Shown here piece by piece: positions 33,501-45,104 of a stretch of 64,000 bases of DNA. Origin of the DNA: Manduca sexta (lineage: Eukaryota > Arthropoda > Insecta > Lepidoptera > Sphingidae); contig NC_051115.1 of NCBI RefSeq assembly GCF_014839805.1, positions 4,152,600 to 4,216,599 on the forward strand. Reading direction: 5' to 3'. The notes below the pieces were generated by a model that was given only the letters and a program-made list of their open reading frames with translations, made no database searches and was not told the DNA's origin. Position 1 is the first letter of the stretch. Every line of letters begins with the position of its first letter. Made by a program: the position numbers and the translations under genes.

Positions 33501-36500
33501 CAGCACCTCTTTAATTTTAGGGGTTTAGATGCCTCCACACTAAAAGACCCCTTCGGAGTCTACGACATCTGGAGACCTACTACCCGCATTGTCGTCGACC
33601 TCAGAGCCCCCCCACTGCTCACCCGCAACTCTAAGCCCTTATGACAGGCAGGGGATACCGTGGTGGAATTCTCTAGATGCCCGCGAGCCACAGGGCACAC
33701 GTATTGTATACTGCAGAAGTAGACTCATTGAAAACCAGCGCTGTAGTTGTAGTGTAGCACCATTAAGCTGAATGAGTAACCCGCTGTTGGCACGTTTTAG
33801 GTAAAAAAAACAATTATAACTATACTTTGTGGTAATAATAAAACTTTTTTCTTTCTTTTTTCTTTAGTCCAGGAAATGTTAATGACACCTTACTGTAATC
33901 TTAAAACTAATGTTATAAATGCAAATATTTGTGAAAATCTTTGATTGTTTGTTAGAAATAAACCCAACAACTTGATTTCAGTGTAAAGTGCTCTCAAAAC
34001 TCTGTTTCTAAACAAATAACTAACCGTGATGACCTACTATATAAACTGTAGTCTACTACTTTTTTGTACACCATTGATTGATAAATTGTTTGACACATGA
34101 AGATGAAATTTGGCAACCGAATAAGCCAGATCTATAATAAAATTTATATTGGCAATTTACTTCTGTGGGATATATTTGAACATTTTATTTGACTTTTAAA
34201 TATATGGTATTAATTTCATCAACGACATAAATTGCTACAGTGATTTAGGTAGTTTTGAAGCGAAGCCACGAGCAACACCTAGTTTAAATAATGAAAAATA
34301 AATTGTTTTAAAAAAATGTTTGTACAGTAAGAGAGAAAATAAAGAGGAACAATGGTTGTATATTTTTGGAGTTTCTTTTTGCCTTTCTTTGGATAGTCAT
34401 CACTTAGGTAGCTAGTAGAAGGTAGGTTAGCTAGGCTAGGGCTCATGTCCTCACCGGTGAGGATTGGATTTGCCTTATATTTCCCCCTACCTGCCCGAGC
34501 TGGCTACTTTGTTATACCTTATGCCTTGTATTCCTTAACCCCCTTATTCATAGACGTTTTTTATCTAAGGATGGACTAATATTGTTGTATCTCAATATTA
34601 GCCAATCACAACTACCCTATGTGTCCGCACTGCGAAGGCTGCCATGCCGTCAGCACTGAGAAACAGACTTGTTATCACAATGCTCCGTCCTTAGATAAAT
34701 AACGTCTATGAATAAGGGAGTAAGAATTCTATCCTTTAATTTAAAATGTCCGTAGTTATTTAAGTAATTTTAATTATTGTTTAGAAATAATAATTATTAT
34801 TTTTATAAATAGTTTTAACTTATCATAAGTGCAATTTTGTTCGCCTACGTGATACATAAGGTATTTTATTTTTTTATTTATTCACGCTGTCTAAGGTAGA
34901 GGAGGAGCGGCAGAGATCCCTCGCGAGCGAGACGTTCACTCGACACGCGTACCGCTGCTACGACTGCGCGCTAGGGTTCAACTACAGAGTCAAACTCGAC
35001 AACCACATGAAGAAACACCAACCGGTGAGTTACGGTCGCTGTCAGTCATTCACTCTCCGTCAGTCATTCATTGCATGTCAGTCGTTCAATCTTAGTCAGT
35101 CATTAATCATGCTTGTTGTCAATTATGTTCAGTTTTTTAAATATAATATATTTCAGATTTAATCAATTTTATTTTAATATAAGTATAGGCAGAATATTAT
35201 TTTTTACACATTTCAATGATTCCGAATGACTGAAACTGCTGGAGTTTTAACTTCAATTTTGATAAAATTGTCTTTACATTTCACACATTTTGGTATGCGC
35301 AATAAGTTATTTTCGGTCAATTCTGTCAACAGTCAAGTTATATTTTAATTTATATAAGTCTAGTATTTAGTTAGTAATTATTCATTCAAAATCAATTGTA
35401 ATTTGTAACTAAAACTTATCAAGCGTATACATATGGTTATTGTTCACTCTCAATCAGTATAAATCATTCGCTTATTCACCAATATTCATCATGCAATATA
35501 AAACATAATAAATCAACCTTTCGTTCATTCATTCAATCTCTGTCAATATGTCAGTCGGCAGGCTCGCTGGTGTGCGAGGTGTGCAAGATCCATTGCAAGA
35601 ACGCGCATGCGCTCTCCGCTCATAGACGGAGACATCGGGTCAGGTATGGTTTAAAAAACTGACAGAGAATTTAAATGATTTGATTTATAAATAATTTATT
35701 AAAATTGTTGAGTCTTCTTGCCTTTGCCTTAAAACCGTTTTTAATAACTGATCCCAATCTTAATCTTTAATTCGGTTTTGAGAATGAACCAAACATAATA
35801 ACTCGTTTTTAAACTTCATAAAATACTTTGATTTCATTGATCCACGTTTGGACAGATTGAAATAGGTGTCTGAAATAATTTATTGAAAATGGCGGTTAGT
35901 CGGGTATAAGAAACTTCTGTAAAATGTTGTGTTTTTCGATTAATGAAATACATGTTTTTGTTTGTTTGATTTGTTTGATTAAGATACAAAAACGTGTTTC
36001 TTTGAAGTTTGTTTTACTTGAAATGAATATATTAAATATAGGAAGTGTATTGTCCCGCTAGATGGCGGTGTGTGGCGTGCGGCGGCGCGTGGTCGCGCGC
36101 GGCCGTGGCGGCGGACCACCTCGCGCGCCTGCACGCCGCCGCGCCGCCCGCGCATCTCTGCACCGTCTGCGGACACACCGACACGTAAGGACACACAACC
36201 CGTTGAGTATTGTAACATTTTCCGGATCCAGTAACCTTCTAAGGCTATTTTTACCGAATTCGATAGACTTTTAATCAATGCAAACCCTAAATTCTTCCCC
36301 TACCTCCTCTCTAACATTAGCATTTATTACTACCTCATTGTACTTCTCCCGCAGGAGTCTCGGCCGCCTCCGCAATCACATGAAGAACCACTCGGAGCGG
36401 CAGAAGTGCGAGCTGTGTGGCAAGACGTTCCGGAACAGAGACTCGCTGCGGACTCATCTCTTGTGAGTACTTCACGAAATTTAGACTCATCTCAGTCGAG

Positions 36501-39500
36501 TCAAAAAATGTTTTTAGACTCATGTCAGTAGAGTCAGAAAATGTTTTTAGACTCATGTCAGTAGAGTCAGAAAATGTTCTTAGACTCATATCAGTAGAGT
36601 CAGAAAATGTTTTTAGACTCATCTCAGCCGAGTCAGAAAATGTTTTTAGACTCATCTCAGCCGAGTCAGAAAAAGTTCTTAGACTCATGTCAGTCGAATC
36701 AGAAAAAGTTCTTAGACTCATGTCAGTAGAGTCAGAAAATGTTTTTAGACTCATCTCAGCCGAGTCAGAAAATGTTTTTAGACTCATCTCAGCCGAGTCA
36801 GAAAAAGTTCTTAGACTCATGTCAGTAGAGTCAGAAAATGTTTTTAGACTCATCTCAGCCGAGTCAGAAAATGTTTTTAGACTCATCTCAGCCGAGTCAG
36901 AAAATGTTTTTAGACTCATCTCAGTCGAGTCAAAAAATATTTTTAGACTCATGTCAGTAGAGTCAGAAAATGTTTTTAGACTCATCTCAGTCGAGTCAGA
37001 AAATGTTTTTGGACTCATGTCAGTAGAGTCAGAAAATGTTTTTAGACTCATCTCAGCCGAGTCAGAAAATGTTTTTAGACTCATCTCAGCCGAATCAGAA
37101 AAAGTTCTTAGACTCATGTCAGTAGAGTCAGAAAATGTTTTTAGACTCATCTCAGCCGAGTCAGAAAATGTTTTTAGACTCATCTCAGCCGAGTCAGAAA
37201 ATGTTTTTAGACTCATCTCAGTCGAGTCAAAAAATATTTTTAGACTCATGTCAGTAGAGTCAGAAAATGTTTTTAGACTCATCTCAGTCGAGTCAGAAAA
37301 TGTTTTTAGACTCATGTCAGTAGAGTCAAAAAATGTTTTTAGACTCATCTCAGCCGAGTCAGAAAATGTTTTTAGACTCATCTCAGTCGAGTCAAAAAAT
37401 GTTTTTAGACTCATGTCAGTAGAGTCAGAAAATGTTTTTAGACTCATCTCAGTGGAGTCAGAAAATGTTTTTAGACTCATGTCAGTAGAGTCAGAAAATG
37501 TTTTTAGACTCATCTCAGTCGAGTCAGAAAATGTTTTTAGACTCATGTCAGTAGAGTCAGAAAATGTTTTAGACTCATCTCAGCCGAGTCAGAAAATGTT
37601 TTTGGACTCATTCCAGTCGAGTCAGAAAATGTTTTTAGACTCATACAAGTCGAGTCAGTAAATGTTTTTAGACTCATCCCAATCGAGTCAGAAGATGTTT
37701 TTAGACTCATCCCAATCGAGTCAGAAAATTATATTCACACATCCCAGTTGCGGCAATATTAATTCAGACTCATCCTACCCTCCGTTAAGCAACTAAAGGC
37801 GATACCTCAAGGTCCATTTTCATACATTTTGTTTCACCTTTAATCTGGGTAACTAAACAAGTATTGGCAAGTAAAGAATTTAAATTCACGTCTAGTTAGT
37901 GATTAGTTCTCGCAGTTGAAAGAAAAACGTAAAAATAATTAATAATCATGGATATTTCGGCCTTTAAAATTTAATTAAATTTTAAAGGCCGAAATATCTA
38001 TGATTGAAAATGGACCTTGAGGTATCGCCTTAATGGGAATTCAATGCCATTAGCTCCCGATGACGCGAAAATAGGAGCGTATAAGCCCGATGGGTAATGC
38101 ATAAGCATTCGATAATTCAATCGGTAGGGAAGTTGGCCACGCAATACATTAGAAGCGTGTCATATTATAATAATTTACTTTTGCAAGTTAATAATTTTAT
38201 ACTATTTATTTCTGATGGTTTATGAGAGAAATAACACAGGATCGAAATACTATCAGTAGATTCATTGAGAACAGTAATTACTTATTAGCGCAGCAATGAC
38301 AAGACTACAACAGGTAGAAGTATACTAAAATATGTAGGTAATTCTTATATACCAAGTGGCGCCAACAAGCGGCATAATGCAGTACTAGATAGCTCACATA
38401 AATTGTTTGGTTTATACTCTATACAGTTTCAATAACTTTTATTCGCAGCATCCACAAAGGGGAGAAGGAGTACCAGTGTCCTCAGTGCGATAAGAAGTTC
38501 CTGTTCAAGAGAGCGTTACACGTGCATCTGATAACGCACGACGCCCCCGCGCTCCTCTACTGCCATGAGGTGAATCACGATGATATTTTGTATTTATAAC
38601 ATACTAGCTTTTGCTCGCGGTTTCGCACTGTAGTTTTCCGAGATAAAAGTCCCGCTATATTTTTCCGGCAGAGCAAGTAGCCTATAACCTTCCCAGGGTC
38701 TTAAACTTTCTCCATACCAAATTTCATAAAAATCCGTTTAGTAGATTTTGAGAAAATCGATAACATAAAGATAGACAGAAAAAGAGACTGTTTTATAAAA
38801 TGAACAGATACTTGATGATATTATAACGTCCAAAGGTTACCATGATATGTCTAGCATAAACATTTGATTATATCATACTTATTCCAAACATTAGGCACCG
38901 TATCATACTTATCCCAATCATTTATCATGGTTTCATACTTATCCCAAAGCATTTGTCACGATATCATACTCATTCCTAACATATTACTCATCATATCATA
39001 CTAATCCCAAACACATTCACTACAGTATCATACTAATCTCGACATAATTCTGACGCTGCGTGTTATTTCAGTGCGACATGAACTTCAAGAACAGGATGTC
39101 GTACGGACAGCACATGCGGTACAGCCTCAAGCACATAGACCCCGCCAAACTCAAGTTAGTACGAATACTACTATTATTAGATGTCATAATATTGTAACAA
39201 AGTAAAAAAAATGTAACGGCGTGTAAGTAGACGCCTCTATAGGAACAGATGGTTGCGTTCCTCTATGGAAGGGAACGTTAGTATCTTATAAATATTAATG
39301 TCAATATGTCGACTGTCAGGCGGTACGAAGTTCGCCGGGTCAGCTAGTTTCATATATAATGGACCATATTGCAGACACGCGTGTACGTTGTGCGACAAGA
39401 AGTTCCTGAAGGCGGCCCGACTAGAGGAACACAACCTGGCCGTACACCTCAAGGCGACGCCCTTCCACTGCGCAGTGCAGGGCTGCAACTTCGTAAGTTT

Positions 39501-41415
39501 CTATGCAGGGTGATTTGGGAGGACTGTTATATACATACAAACACACATCACGCAATTATCCACGAAGGGGTATGCAGAGCCGCAACCAAGGCAAACACTT
39601 TTCGCCAAGTGTGTTCCATCCCATGATGTGATATGCGAGCCTGTCGCCATATCAGGCTCAAATTCCAGATTCCGGGCTGATACTGAGCAGAAAAACCCAA
39701 ATATCACTTTGCCCAAACTTAGGACCTCAGAGCGCTGCCGTACCGCGCATGCAGTACAACGCTACGGAAGCAGACAATTATAAAATGGAATATATAGATT
39801 GTCTATAATCTTTTAATTATTTCATATTTTTTATATAAAAATATATTATAATGATTTTGTTCAATGGTTCCCTGTGACCTGCAGGCGAGTTCGTCGCGGC
39901 CGGTGCTGCGCTCCCACGTGCGCATGGTGCATCGCGACGGACGCGCCGCCAGGAACTACGTCTGCCACACCTGCGGGAAGGCTTACAAGGTACCTCCACA
40001 CACTACACTACACTACACTCTACCCACTACACTACACGCTATCCACTATACTATACTCTACTCAATACACTACAAGCTACCCACTGTACTACACTCTCCC
40101 CACTACACTACACTCTACCCATTACACTACACGCTATCCACTATACTACACTCTACTCAATACACTACAAGCTACCCACTGTACTACACTCTCCCCACTA
40201 CACTACACTCTACCCATTACACTACACTCTCTCCACTACACTACACTCTCCCCACTACACTACACTATACACGCTATAGTATAACCATCGTAACCATCCT
40301 GAATGCGCCATCTCAAAAATCCACTCTATACAACACATGAAGTACACTCAGAGCCAATATGTTTTCAGCTATTGTAGCTAACTGTACCTTTTCCCAGAAC
40401 AAGAAGACCCTGGAGGGCCACCTGCGGTCGCACTCCGGCGAGCGTCCCTTCCACTGCGCGCTGTGTCCCGCCACCTTCGGCTACGAGGCCGCGCTCTACA
40501 ACCACAACAAGGTCGTGCACCTCAAGGAGAAGGTGAGGGACAGTGGCGCCTGAGGTCCTGGGTTCGAATCCCGGGTGCGGCCGAAATAATTGTGACTGAG
40601 TTTTTCCATTTTAAATCTATTTAAAAATGAATCCATATTTCCCTTGGTCACGCCATCATGCGGGAACGGCTGGAACTTTAGAAAACTTAACGAAAATATT
40701 AATTTTATATAACTGTCAATTGTTTGAAATAACTGTCAGCGATTAACAGAATGCGCGCTACAAATTCATAGTTATGATGGGACAACGTCTGTCGGGTCAA
40801 CTAGTTTTAAATATTACTCAGTCGCAGCTCAGTTAGAATTTGTCGGTGTGCTATCTTCGTGCCTCGGCATGTAAAGCCGTTGGTCTGATCTCTCTCCGGT
40901 CATGTCTCACCGGACTATGAGGAACAGAGAGTGCTTGTGTATTGCACACACTCGTGCACTATAATATCTCCTGCTGATCTCTCTCCGGTCATGTCTCACC
41001 GGACTATGAGAAGGAACAGAGAGTGCTTGTGTATTGCACACACTCGTGCACTATAATATCTCCTGCTGATCTCTCTCCGGTCATGTCTCACCGGACTATG
41101 AGAAGGAACAGAGAGTGCTTGTGTATTGCACACACTCGTGCACTATAATATCTCCTGCTGATCTCTCTCCGGTCATGTCTCACCGGACTATGAGAAGGAA
41201 CAGAGTGCTTGTGTATTGCACACACTCGTGCACTATAATATCTCCTATGTGGCTGATCTCACTTAGGAAGTATTCAAATCAATCATTGTGTTATATATTA
41301 TTGTTTGCAGGCGGGTGGGCGCGTGTGTCCGCCCCCCGGACTCCCCGCGCGGGCCCCGGACCCCCCACAGCCCCCCGCCACGACGACGTGGCGCGGGACC
41401 GCGTACGACATGTAG
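27529..41415 (+). CDS. ZAD and C2H2 zinc-finger protein with 11 fingers (690 aa)
   Basis: Fifteen exons: 27529-27657, 30030-30143, 31200-31631, 32237-32387, 32961-33091, 34896-35024, 35555-35643, 36062-36184, 36355-36462, 38449-38569, 39072-39154, 39375-39492, 39885-39989, 40398-40532, 41311-41415; total 2073 nt with phases matching throughout. The N-terminus is a zinc-finger-associated domain with Cys14/Cys17 and Cys53/Cys56 split over two exons. An acidic linker (about 82-225) and a basic Lys/Arg stretch ending exon 4 follow. Eleven C2H2 fingers start at Cys340. The seventh has a long His-x6-His and the ninth a CAVQGC start, so these two are atypical. The last exon adds a Pro-rich tail ending AYDM. 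ZAD domains dimerise and the fingers are expected to bind DNA in the nucleus; no target can be inferred. Nearly every finger or half finger has its own exon, with repeat-filled introns between them. Confidence 0.88.
27836..28083 (+). repeat. LINE 3' end family copy
   Basis: Near-identical to 17255-17515; zinc-finger gene intron 1. Confidence 0.75.
28532..28842. mobile_element. MITE with GGCCATTCAAGTATTAYGTAA ends
   Basis: Left GGCCATTCAAGTATTATGTA, right TACGTAATACTTGAATGGCC; perfect inverted ends apart from one transition. Interior is AT-rich. Confidence 0.8.
29008..29235 (+). repeat. SINE-C copy
   Basis: CTGATGGTAAGTGGAGTG to TTCGGGCAGATATAAAATG. Confidence 0.75.
29431..29707 (+). repeat. 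RTE-like LINE tail
   Basis: CTAGCTGACCCGACAGACAT to TAGGGATTCATTTTTATAT. Confidence 0.65.
29805..29997 (-). mobile_element. MITE (AAGGCGATACCTCAAGG family), one end trimmed
   Basis: Right end AAAATGGACCTTGAGGTATC then GCCTTA. It matches 37793-38035 in opposite orientation and sits about 30 bp before exon 2 of the zinc-finger gene. Confidence 0.7.
30640..30800 (+). repeat. RTE-like LINE tail, diverged
   Basis: GATAAAAAGTAACCTATATG, GCCAAATTTCATCCAAATCC and CAGCAGTTTCTGCG are typical tail phrases. Confidence 0.5.
31858..32045 (-). repeat. SINE-C copy
   Basis: GATTTGCTGATGATAGGATA to TAGTCGACATTTTATTGGAC. Confidence 0.75.
32428..32606 (-). repeat. SINE-A fragment
   Basis: ATATCAGCCCTGTATGATAT to TATTCCTTCACCGTTAAC; zinc-finger gene intron 4. 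Confidence 0.75.
32632..32850 (+). repeat. SINE-C copy
   Basis: CATCTGATGGTAAGTGGAGT to ATATCCTGCCACCAGCAAAT. It ends about 110 bp before exon 5 (32961). Confidence 0.8.
33190..33510 (-). repeat. Unclassified repeat, same family as 2010-2190
   Basis: GCTAGCCGGGGCCCATGTCC, CCCGCGGAGCGCGAAATGAT and AAATATAGGTGGATGGCGGC are shared with the minus-strand copy. Confidence 0.55.
34541..34727. mobile_element. MITE (CCTTATTCATAGACGTTTTT family)
   Basis: Ends CCCTTATTCATAGACGTTTT and AACGTCTATGAATAAGGGAG are inverted. Same family as 6470-6706. Confidence 0.75.
36476..37735 (+). repeat. 33-bp minisatellite, about 38 units, in zinc-finger gene intron 9
   Basis: The unit is AGACTCATCTCAGCCGAGTC followed by AGAAAATGTTTTT. 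It starts about 14 bp after the exon 9 donor (36462/36463) and fills most of the intron's first part. Subtypes differ at CATGTCAGTAGAGTC, CATCTCAGCCGAGTC and CATCTCAGTCGAGTC. A rare variant with CAAAAAATATTTTT recurs exactly 297 bp apart (36931 and 37228), so nine units form a higher-order repeat. Because 33 is a multiple of 3, both strands are open for about 400 codons; these frames are not considered genes. Confidence 0.95.
37793..38035 (+). mobile_element. MITE (AAGGCGATACCTCAAGG family), with inverted ends
   Basis: Left AAGGCGATACCTCAAGGTCC and right GGACCTTGAGGTATCGCCTT are perfect inverted repeats, flanked by TAA on both sides. An internal palindrome centres on AATTTAATTAAATT near 37975. 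Confidence 0.85.
38603..38805 (+). repeat. RTE-like LINE tail
   Basis: CTAGCTTTTGCTCGCGGTTT to AAAGAGACTGTTTTATAAAA; starts about 30 bp after the exon 10 donor. Confidence 0.65.
38870..39055 (+). repeat. Degenerate tandem repeat, unit about 37 bp
   Basis: TATCATACTTATCCCAA-type units recur five times, ending just before the acceptor of exon 11 (39072). Confidence 0.7.
39530..39775 (-). repeat. SINE-D copy
   Basis: CACATCACGCAATTATCCAC to GCATGCAGTACAACGCTACG; zinc-finger gene intron 12. Confidence 0.7.
39990..40275 (+). repeat. CACTACACTACACTCT microsatellite-like array
   Basis: Short CACTACACTAC units start about 10 bp after the exon 13 donor. A longer block starting CGCTATCCACTATACTA repeats twice about 96 bp apart. 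Long open frames across it are artefacts. Confidence 0.85.
40655..40806 (-). repeat. RTE-like LINE tail
   Basis: CCATATTTCCCTTGGTCACG to GACAACGTCTGTCGGGTCAA. It is preceded by a SINE-D head (40545-40590) that starts at the exon 14 donor. Confidence 0.65.
40885..41250 (+). repeat. Tandem repeat, about 4 copies of a 91-bp SINE-derived unit
   Basis: CTGATCTCTCTCCGGTCATG starts each unit and ACTATAATATCTCCTG ends it. Single-copy relatives are at 2528-2630 (inverted) and, diverged, at 42915-43020. It lies in the last intron of the zinc-finger gene. Confidence 0.9.
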
Positions 41416-41796
41416 AGATCTACTCACTGCACAATACACAAGTATATTGTACTCACTTATTATTCACTAGTTGATAAGTTATTATTAGACCGAGTTATGG
41501 ACAACATGTTACTACTTACATTTGTGGATTGTTATTTATTAGAGCTGGTTTTTTTATAAGAAGTGTGGATTGGTTCACACTTTTTAACCGACTTCAAAAA
41601 AGGAGGAGGTTCTCAATTCGAATGTGTTTTTTTTTGTGTTGATATAAATAGATCTAGGCGTATTTTGTTGAATTATGTTTGAATATTAATTTATTTTTAG
41701 ATAATTTGCGGATTACATTTTGGCATAACTGGGTCTATGTTTGTTTTGTATTCCTTTATTTTTATAGCGATGTCTTACAGAATTGATGTAAATAAA

Positions 41797-42052
41797 TAAC
41801 AAGACGAGAATGAATAAGCGATACGATCCATAAACAGTAGAAACACCAACACCTTGAATTACTAAGTATTGTTTGGTATTCCACTGCGCTCGTCCTGAGA
41901 CATGAGATGTTAAGTCTTATATAGTAGTTACACTGGCTACAATGTCCTTCAAACCTACAACAGTGACTACACATTGCTTGGCGGTAGAAATAGACATTGC
42001 GGTGGTACCTACCCAGGCGGACTGTCACATATGAGAGACACACCACCAGTAG
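41797..42052 (+). repeat. SINE-B copy
   Basis: AAGCGATACGATCCATAAAC to GGCGGACTGTCACATATGAG. Confidence 0.75.
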
Positions 42053-42464
42053 AACACCACCATCAATTATTAGCTGTATTGTGAATTAACAACAAAATAA
42101 ATTATTAATTTTGCAGGTCCATTGATTTGAAACGTCGAGGTCATTTTAAAAATAATGAAGACAGAAAATTATAAAATGATAAATTATATCAAATTAATAA
42201 ATACCACGAGGTCTAAGCGGAGTTTGAAACAAATATATATTTATACATATACATGTGTTTTTTATTTTACATCTACGGCTCAAGTAACTTATTGTAAAGT
42301 GTTATTTCCAAGTAGATAAGTATGTGGTTTTATTTAGTAACGCGATGTCAAAATGATCCTGTATAGCCTATAGAATCAATTCAGTATTTCCTAAGATTAG
42401 CTCGTTCAAATAAAGTCTTCAATAGTATATTTATATAATAGTATATATTAGGAAGGAAAGAAGC

Positions 42465-42732
42465 GGCGATAGGCTAGTTGGGTGTGGAACGGACTGTCGA
42501 GGCGAATGTCCGCAGGTTCAAATCCCAAACACACCTCTGACTTCTCTAAAGTGATGTGTGTATTTGTGAATTATCGCTTGCTTTAACGGTGAAGGAAATC
42601 ATCATAAGGAAACCTGCATACCTGAGAAGTTTACCCGCACTACAGCGTGGTGGACTAAGGCCTAATCCCTCTCAGTAGTAGAGGAGGCCCAACAGTGGGA
42701 CAGTATATAATACAGGGCTGATGATGATGATA
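42465..42732 (+). repeat. SINE-A copy
   Basis: GCGATAGGCTAGTTGGGTGT to ATACAGGGCTGATGATGATG. Confidence 0.8.
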
Positions 42733-43107
42733 AATTAGGCGGACAGCGTACCGCCTTATACAAGTGCACCCAATTGAATGTCCCCTAAAATTAATGCCTT
42801 GGGTATTTATATTGTATGAATATCAACATTACCTATGGTTCGGCATTGATTGTTCGTAACATGACATCCGACTGTTAGACGATACGACTATAAAATTCCA
42901 TTTTAAAAATTACTCAGTCGCTGGGAGTCAGGAATTTTAGTGCGATACCTCCGTGCCTCAAAAAAAAGCACATAAAGCCGTTAGTCCTACGCCTGCTTTC
43001 TGTCCGGTAATGTCACTGAAGATTGGCCAGTCACTATATTTTATTTTAATTGCTTATTTCTGAAAATGGTTTCTGTAAAAACATAGCATATCAAAGGTTT
43101 CTTTTTT

Positions 43108-43262
43108 TGGCTTTGAATGACGAGACGAGCTTGCCGTTCGCCTGATGATAAGCGATACGATCCATGAACAGTAGAAACACCAACACCTTGAATTACAAAG
43201 TGTTTGGTATTCCACTGCGCTCGTCTGAGACATGAGCTGTTAAATACTATTATGTCTAGCAG
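43108..43262 (+). repeat. SINE-B fragment
   Basis: TTGAATGACGAGACGAGCTT to a truncated TATTATGTCTAGCAG end. Confidence 0.7.
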
Positions 43263-44164
43263 AGACGGCTCATCCGAAAGAGCGCTGGTGCAGTGCACTC
43301 CCACGAAAATTACATACTTAGCTAATTTAATAATTTATATATATTTATAATACATAAGATCCTTACATTAAATTCTTTATATTTTACTATGCCTATAAAA
43401 AGTATTATATTACCTATATAGGTACATGTAGCGTCAATTTGTAACGAGTGGAGCGCCAGCGATTGTGCTCCTATGAAACGAAGTTTAGTACGACTCTTAG
43501 TACTGTATTCAATGAGTGCGAAAGAGAGAAATCGGCTCGGGCTGACGCGTGAAACAAAAGATATCGTATGAGAAATTAGCGTAATCCGGAGCGCCGCTCA
43601 CGCGTCACTCAGTTGTCGTTCAGCCTCTTACGTAGTATATTACTTACTCTATGGTTCAGCCAGCCGTGCCGTGCGCGCGCCGAGTATTAAAAAATAGTTT
43701 GTGCGTTATATTTTGTGTTAAAATGGAACAATACAGTATATCTTTTATTAAACAGTGTGAAAAGATAAGATATACATATAAAATAAATAGTAAGCTCTAG
43801 TTTTCAATTATTTTTTTGTGAACCCCTATCAAAAAATTTCACGAGCCGCCTCTGATGTCCAGGCACACAGTTCAGCGTGTATACCTCATGGTTACTAATT
43901 CACATTAAACATAAGATGTTAAGTTTTGTCACTTCTTATTATGTTTTATCCTTTTTTGTCTGTTTTAAGTTTCTACTTATATATCTAAATAATATTAATA
44001 ACTAATATTATTTTTGCCGCTGTACTAATATATAAATTTGCATGCTGTGGTCTCCTATTGTAGGGGCACGTCACATTGCTAATTGTAAAAATGCTTCGAC
44101 ATTGTTTTATTATATGCCGTGTATCCTTCGTCGGAGGTCCTTAAATAAATAACTAAATAAATGT

Positions 44165-44485
44165 CTATAGGGCTTGCAAACATTTCCCTTCCTTCTCCCC
44201 TCCGCCTATCCTAAGAGGATTCCTTCTTTTACCCTTGCTTTCTTACTATTCCCTCCTTTCCTTCCTCCTAGGCCCTAGTCGCTTAGCAGGAGGGATGCCA
44301 GTATCCTGTTTGCAGGGTACCCCCCCGGTGATAACTGTGGCGTCTGATCTAATTCTTCCCCATTTGCAGGTTGTTAGGTCTGATCTAATTCTTCCTAGGG
44401 TCCGCCGTGGTTGCTAAGCCGGGGGATCGCTTGTACACCGTTCGCAGGGTACACCAGGCCACAACCACGGTGGCTCCCCCAAAAA
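44165..44485 (-). repeat. Unclassified repeat with GGGGGATCGCTTGTACACC core
   Basis: CCGTGGTTGCTAAGCCGGGG is the inverted counterpart of the island at 12590-12790. The internal GTCTGATCTAATTCTTCC is duplicated. Confidence 0.5.
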
Positions 44486-44889
44486 AAAACCTTCGGCTAG
44501 GAGATATAAATAAGTAAAAACTATGTAAATAAAACAAATATTCTTAATTATTACAATTTATTCATAAACCTTACATACATCGTGGTCGCGTGGTCGCACG
44601 CGGTCGTCACTAGCGGGTATAATGCGACCAAGTACATCTAATGTTAATAAATGTGTGGTATATGGTCACAGCAAGCCCCCCCCCCCTCCCTCGGCAACTG
44701 AAGGTAATTGGAGTGGGGTCCATATCGTGTCGACTGTCGTATTTCCAAAACATACATAACGAAATATTGTAAGATTTTTTTCTGTCTAATCTGTTTTTTT
44801 TTCTCAATACATTAAATCTATATTTGATAGAAAAAGTCCTAACATTTCGTAAAAATTATTTCGTTGCGCACATTTATTTTGAGAAATCT

Positions 44890-45082
44890 CATATCAAAGT
44901 CCCCTTTTCTGTCTGTCTGTATGTTATCGATTTTCTCAAAACCTACTGAACGGATTTTTATGAAATTCGGCATGGAGACAGTTTCAGACCCTGGGAAGGT
45001 TATAGGCTACTGTCTATCCCGGGAAAATATATAGCGGGACTTTTATCCCGGAAAACTCCTTCACGCGAGCAAAATCTAGAAC
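44890..45082 (-). repeat. RTE-like LINE tail
   Basis: CAAAGTCCCCTTTTCTGTCT to GGAAAACTCCTTCACGCGAG. Confidence 0.65.
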
Positions 45083-45104
45083 TACAACAGACTTATCTAA
45101 AGCT

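Noticed and set aside
36417..37661. Two overlapping frames of about 400 codons on opposite strands
   Set aside because: They are produced by a 33-bp tandem repeat; unit length divisible by three keeps all units in frame. They begin inside a zinc-finger exon and end at the array edge.
39864..40340. Frames of 136-158 codons rich in His, Thr and Tyr
   Set aside because: They read through exon 13 into a CACTACACTAC array; a clean GTACCT donor and a matching next exon show this is intron.
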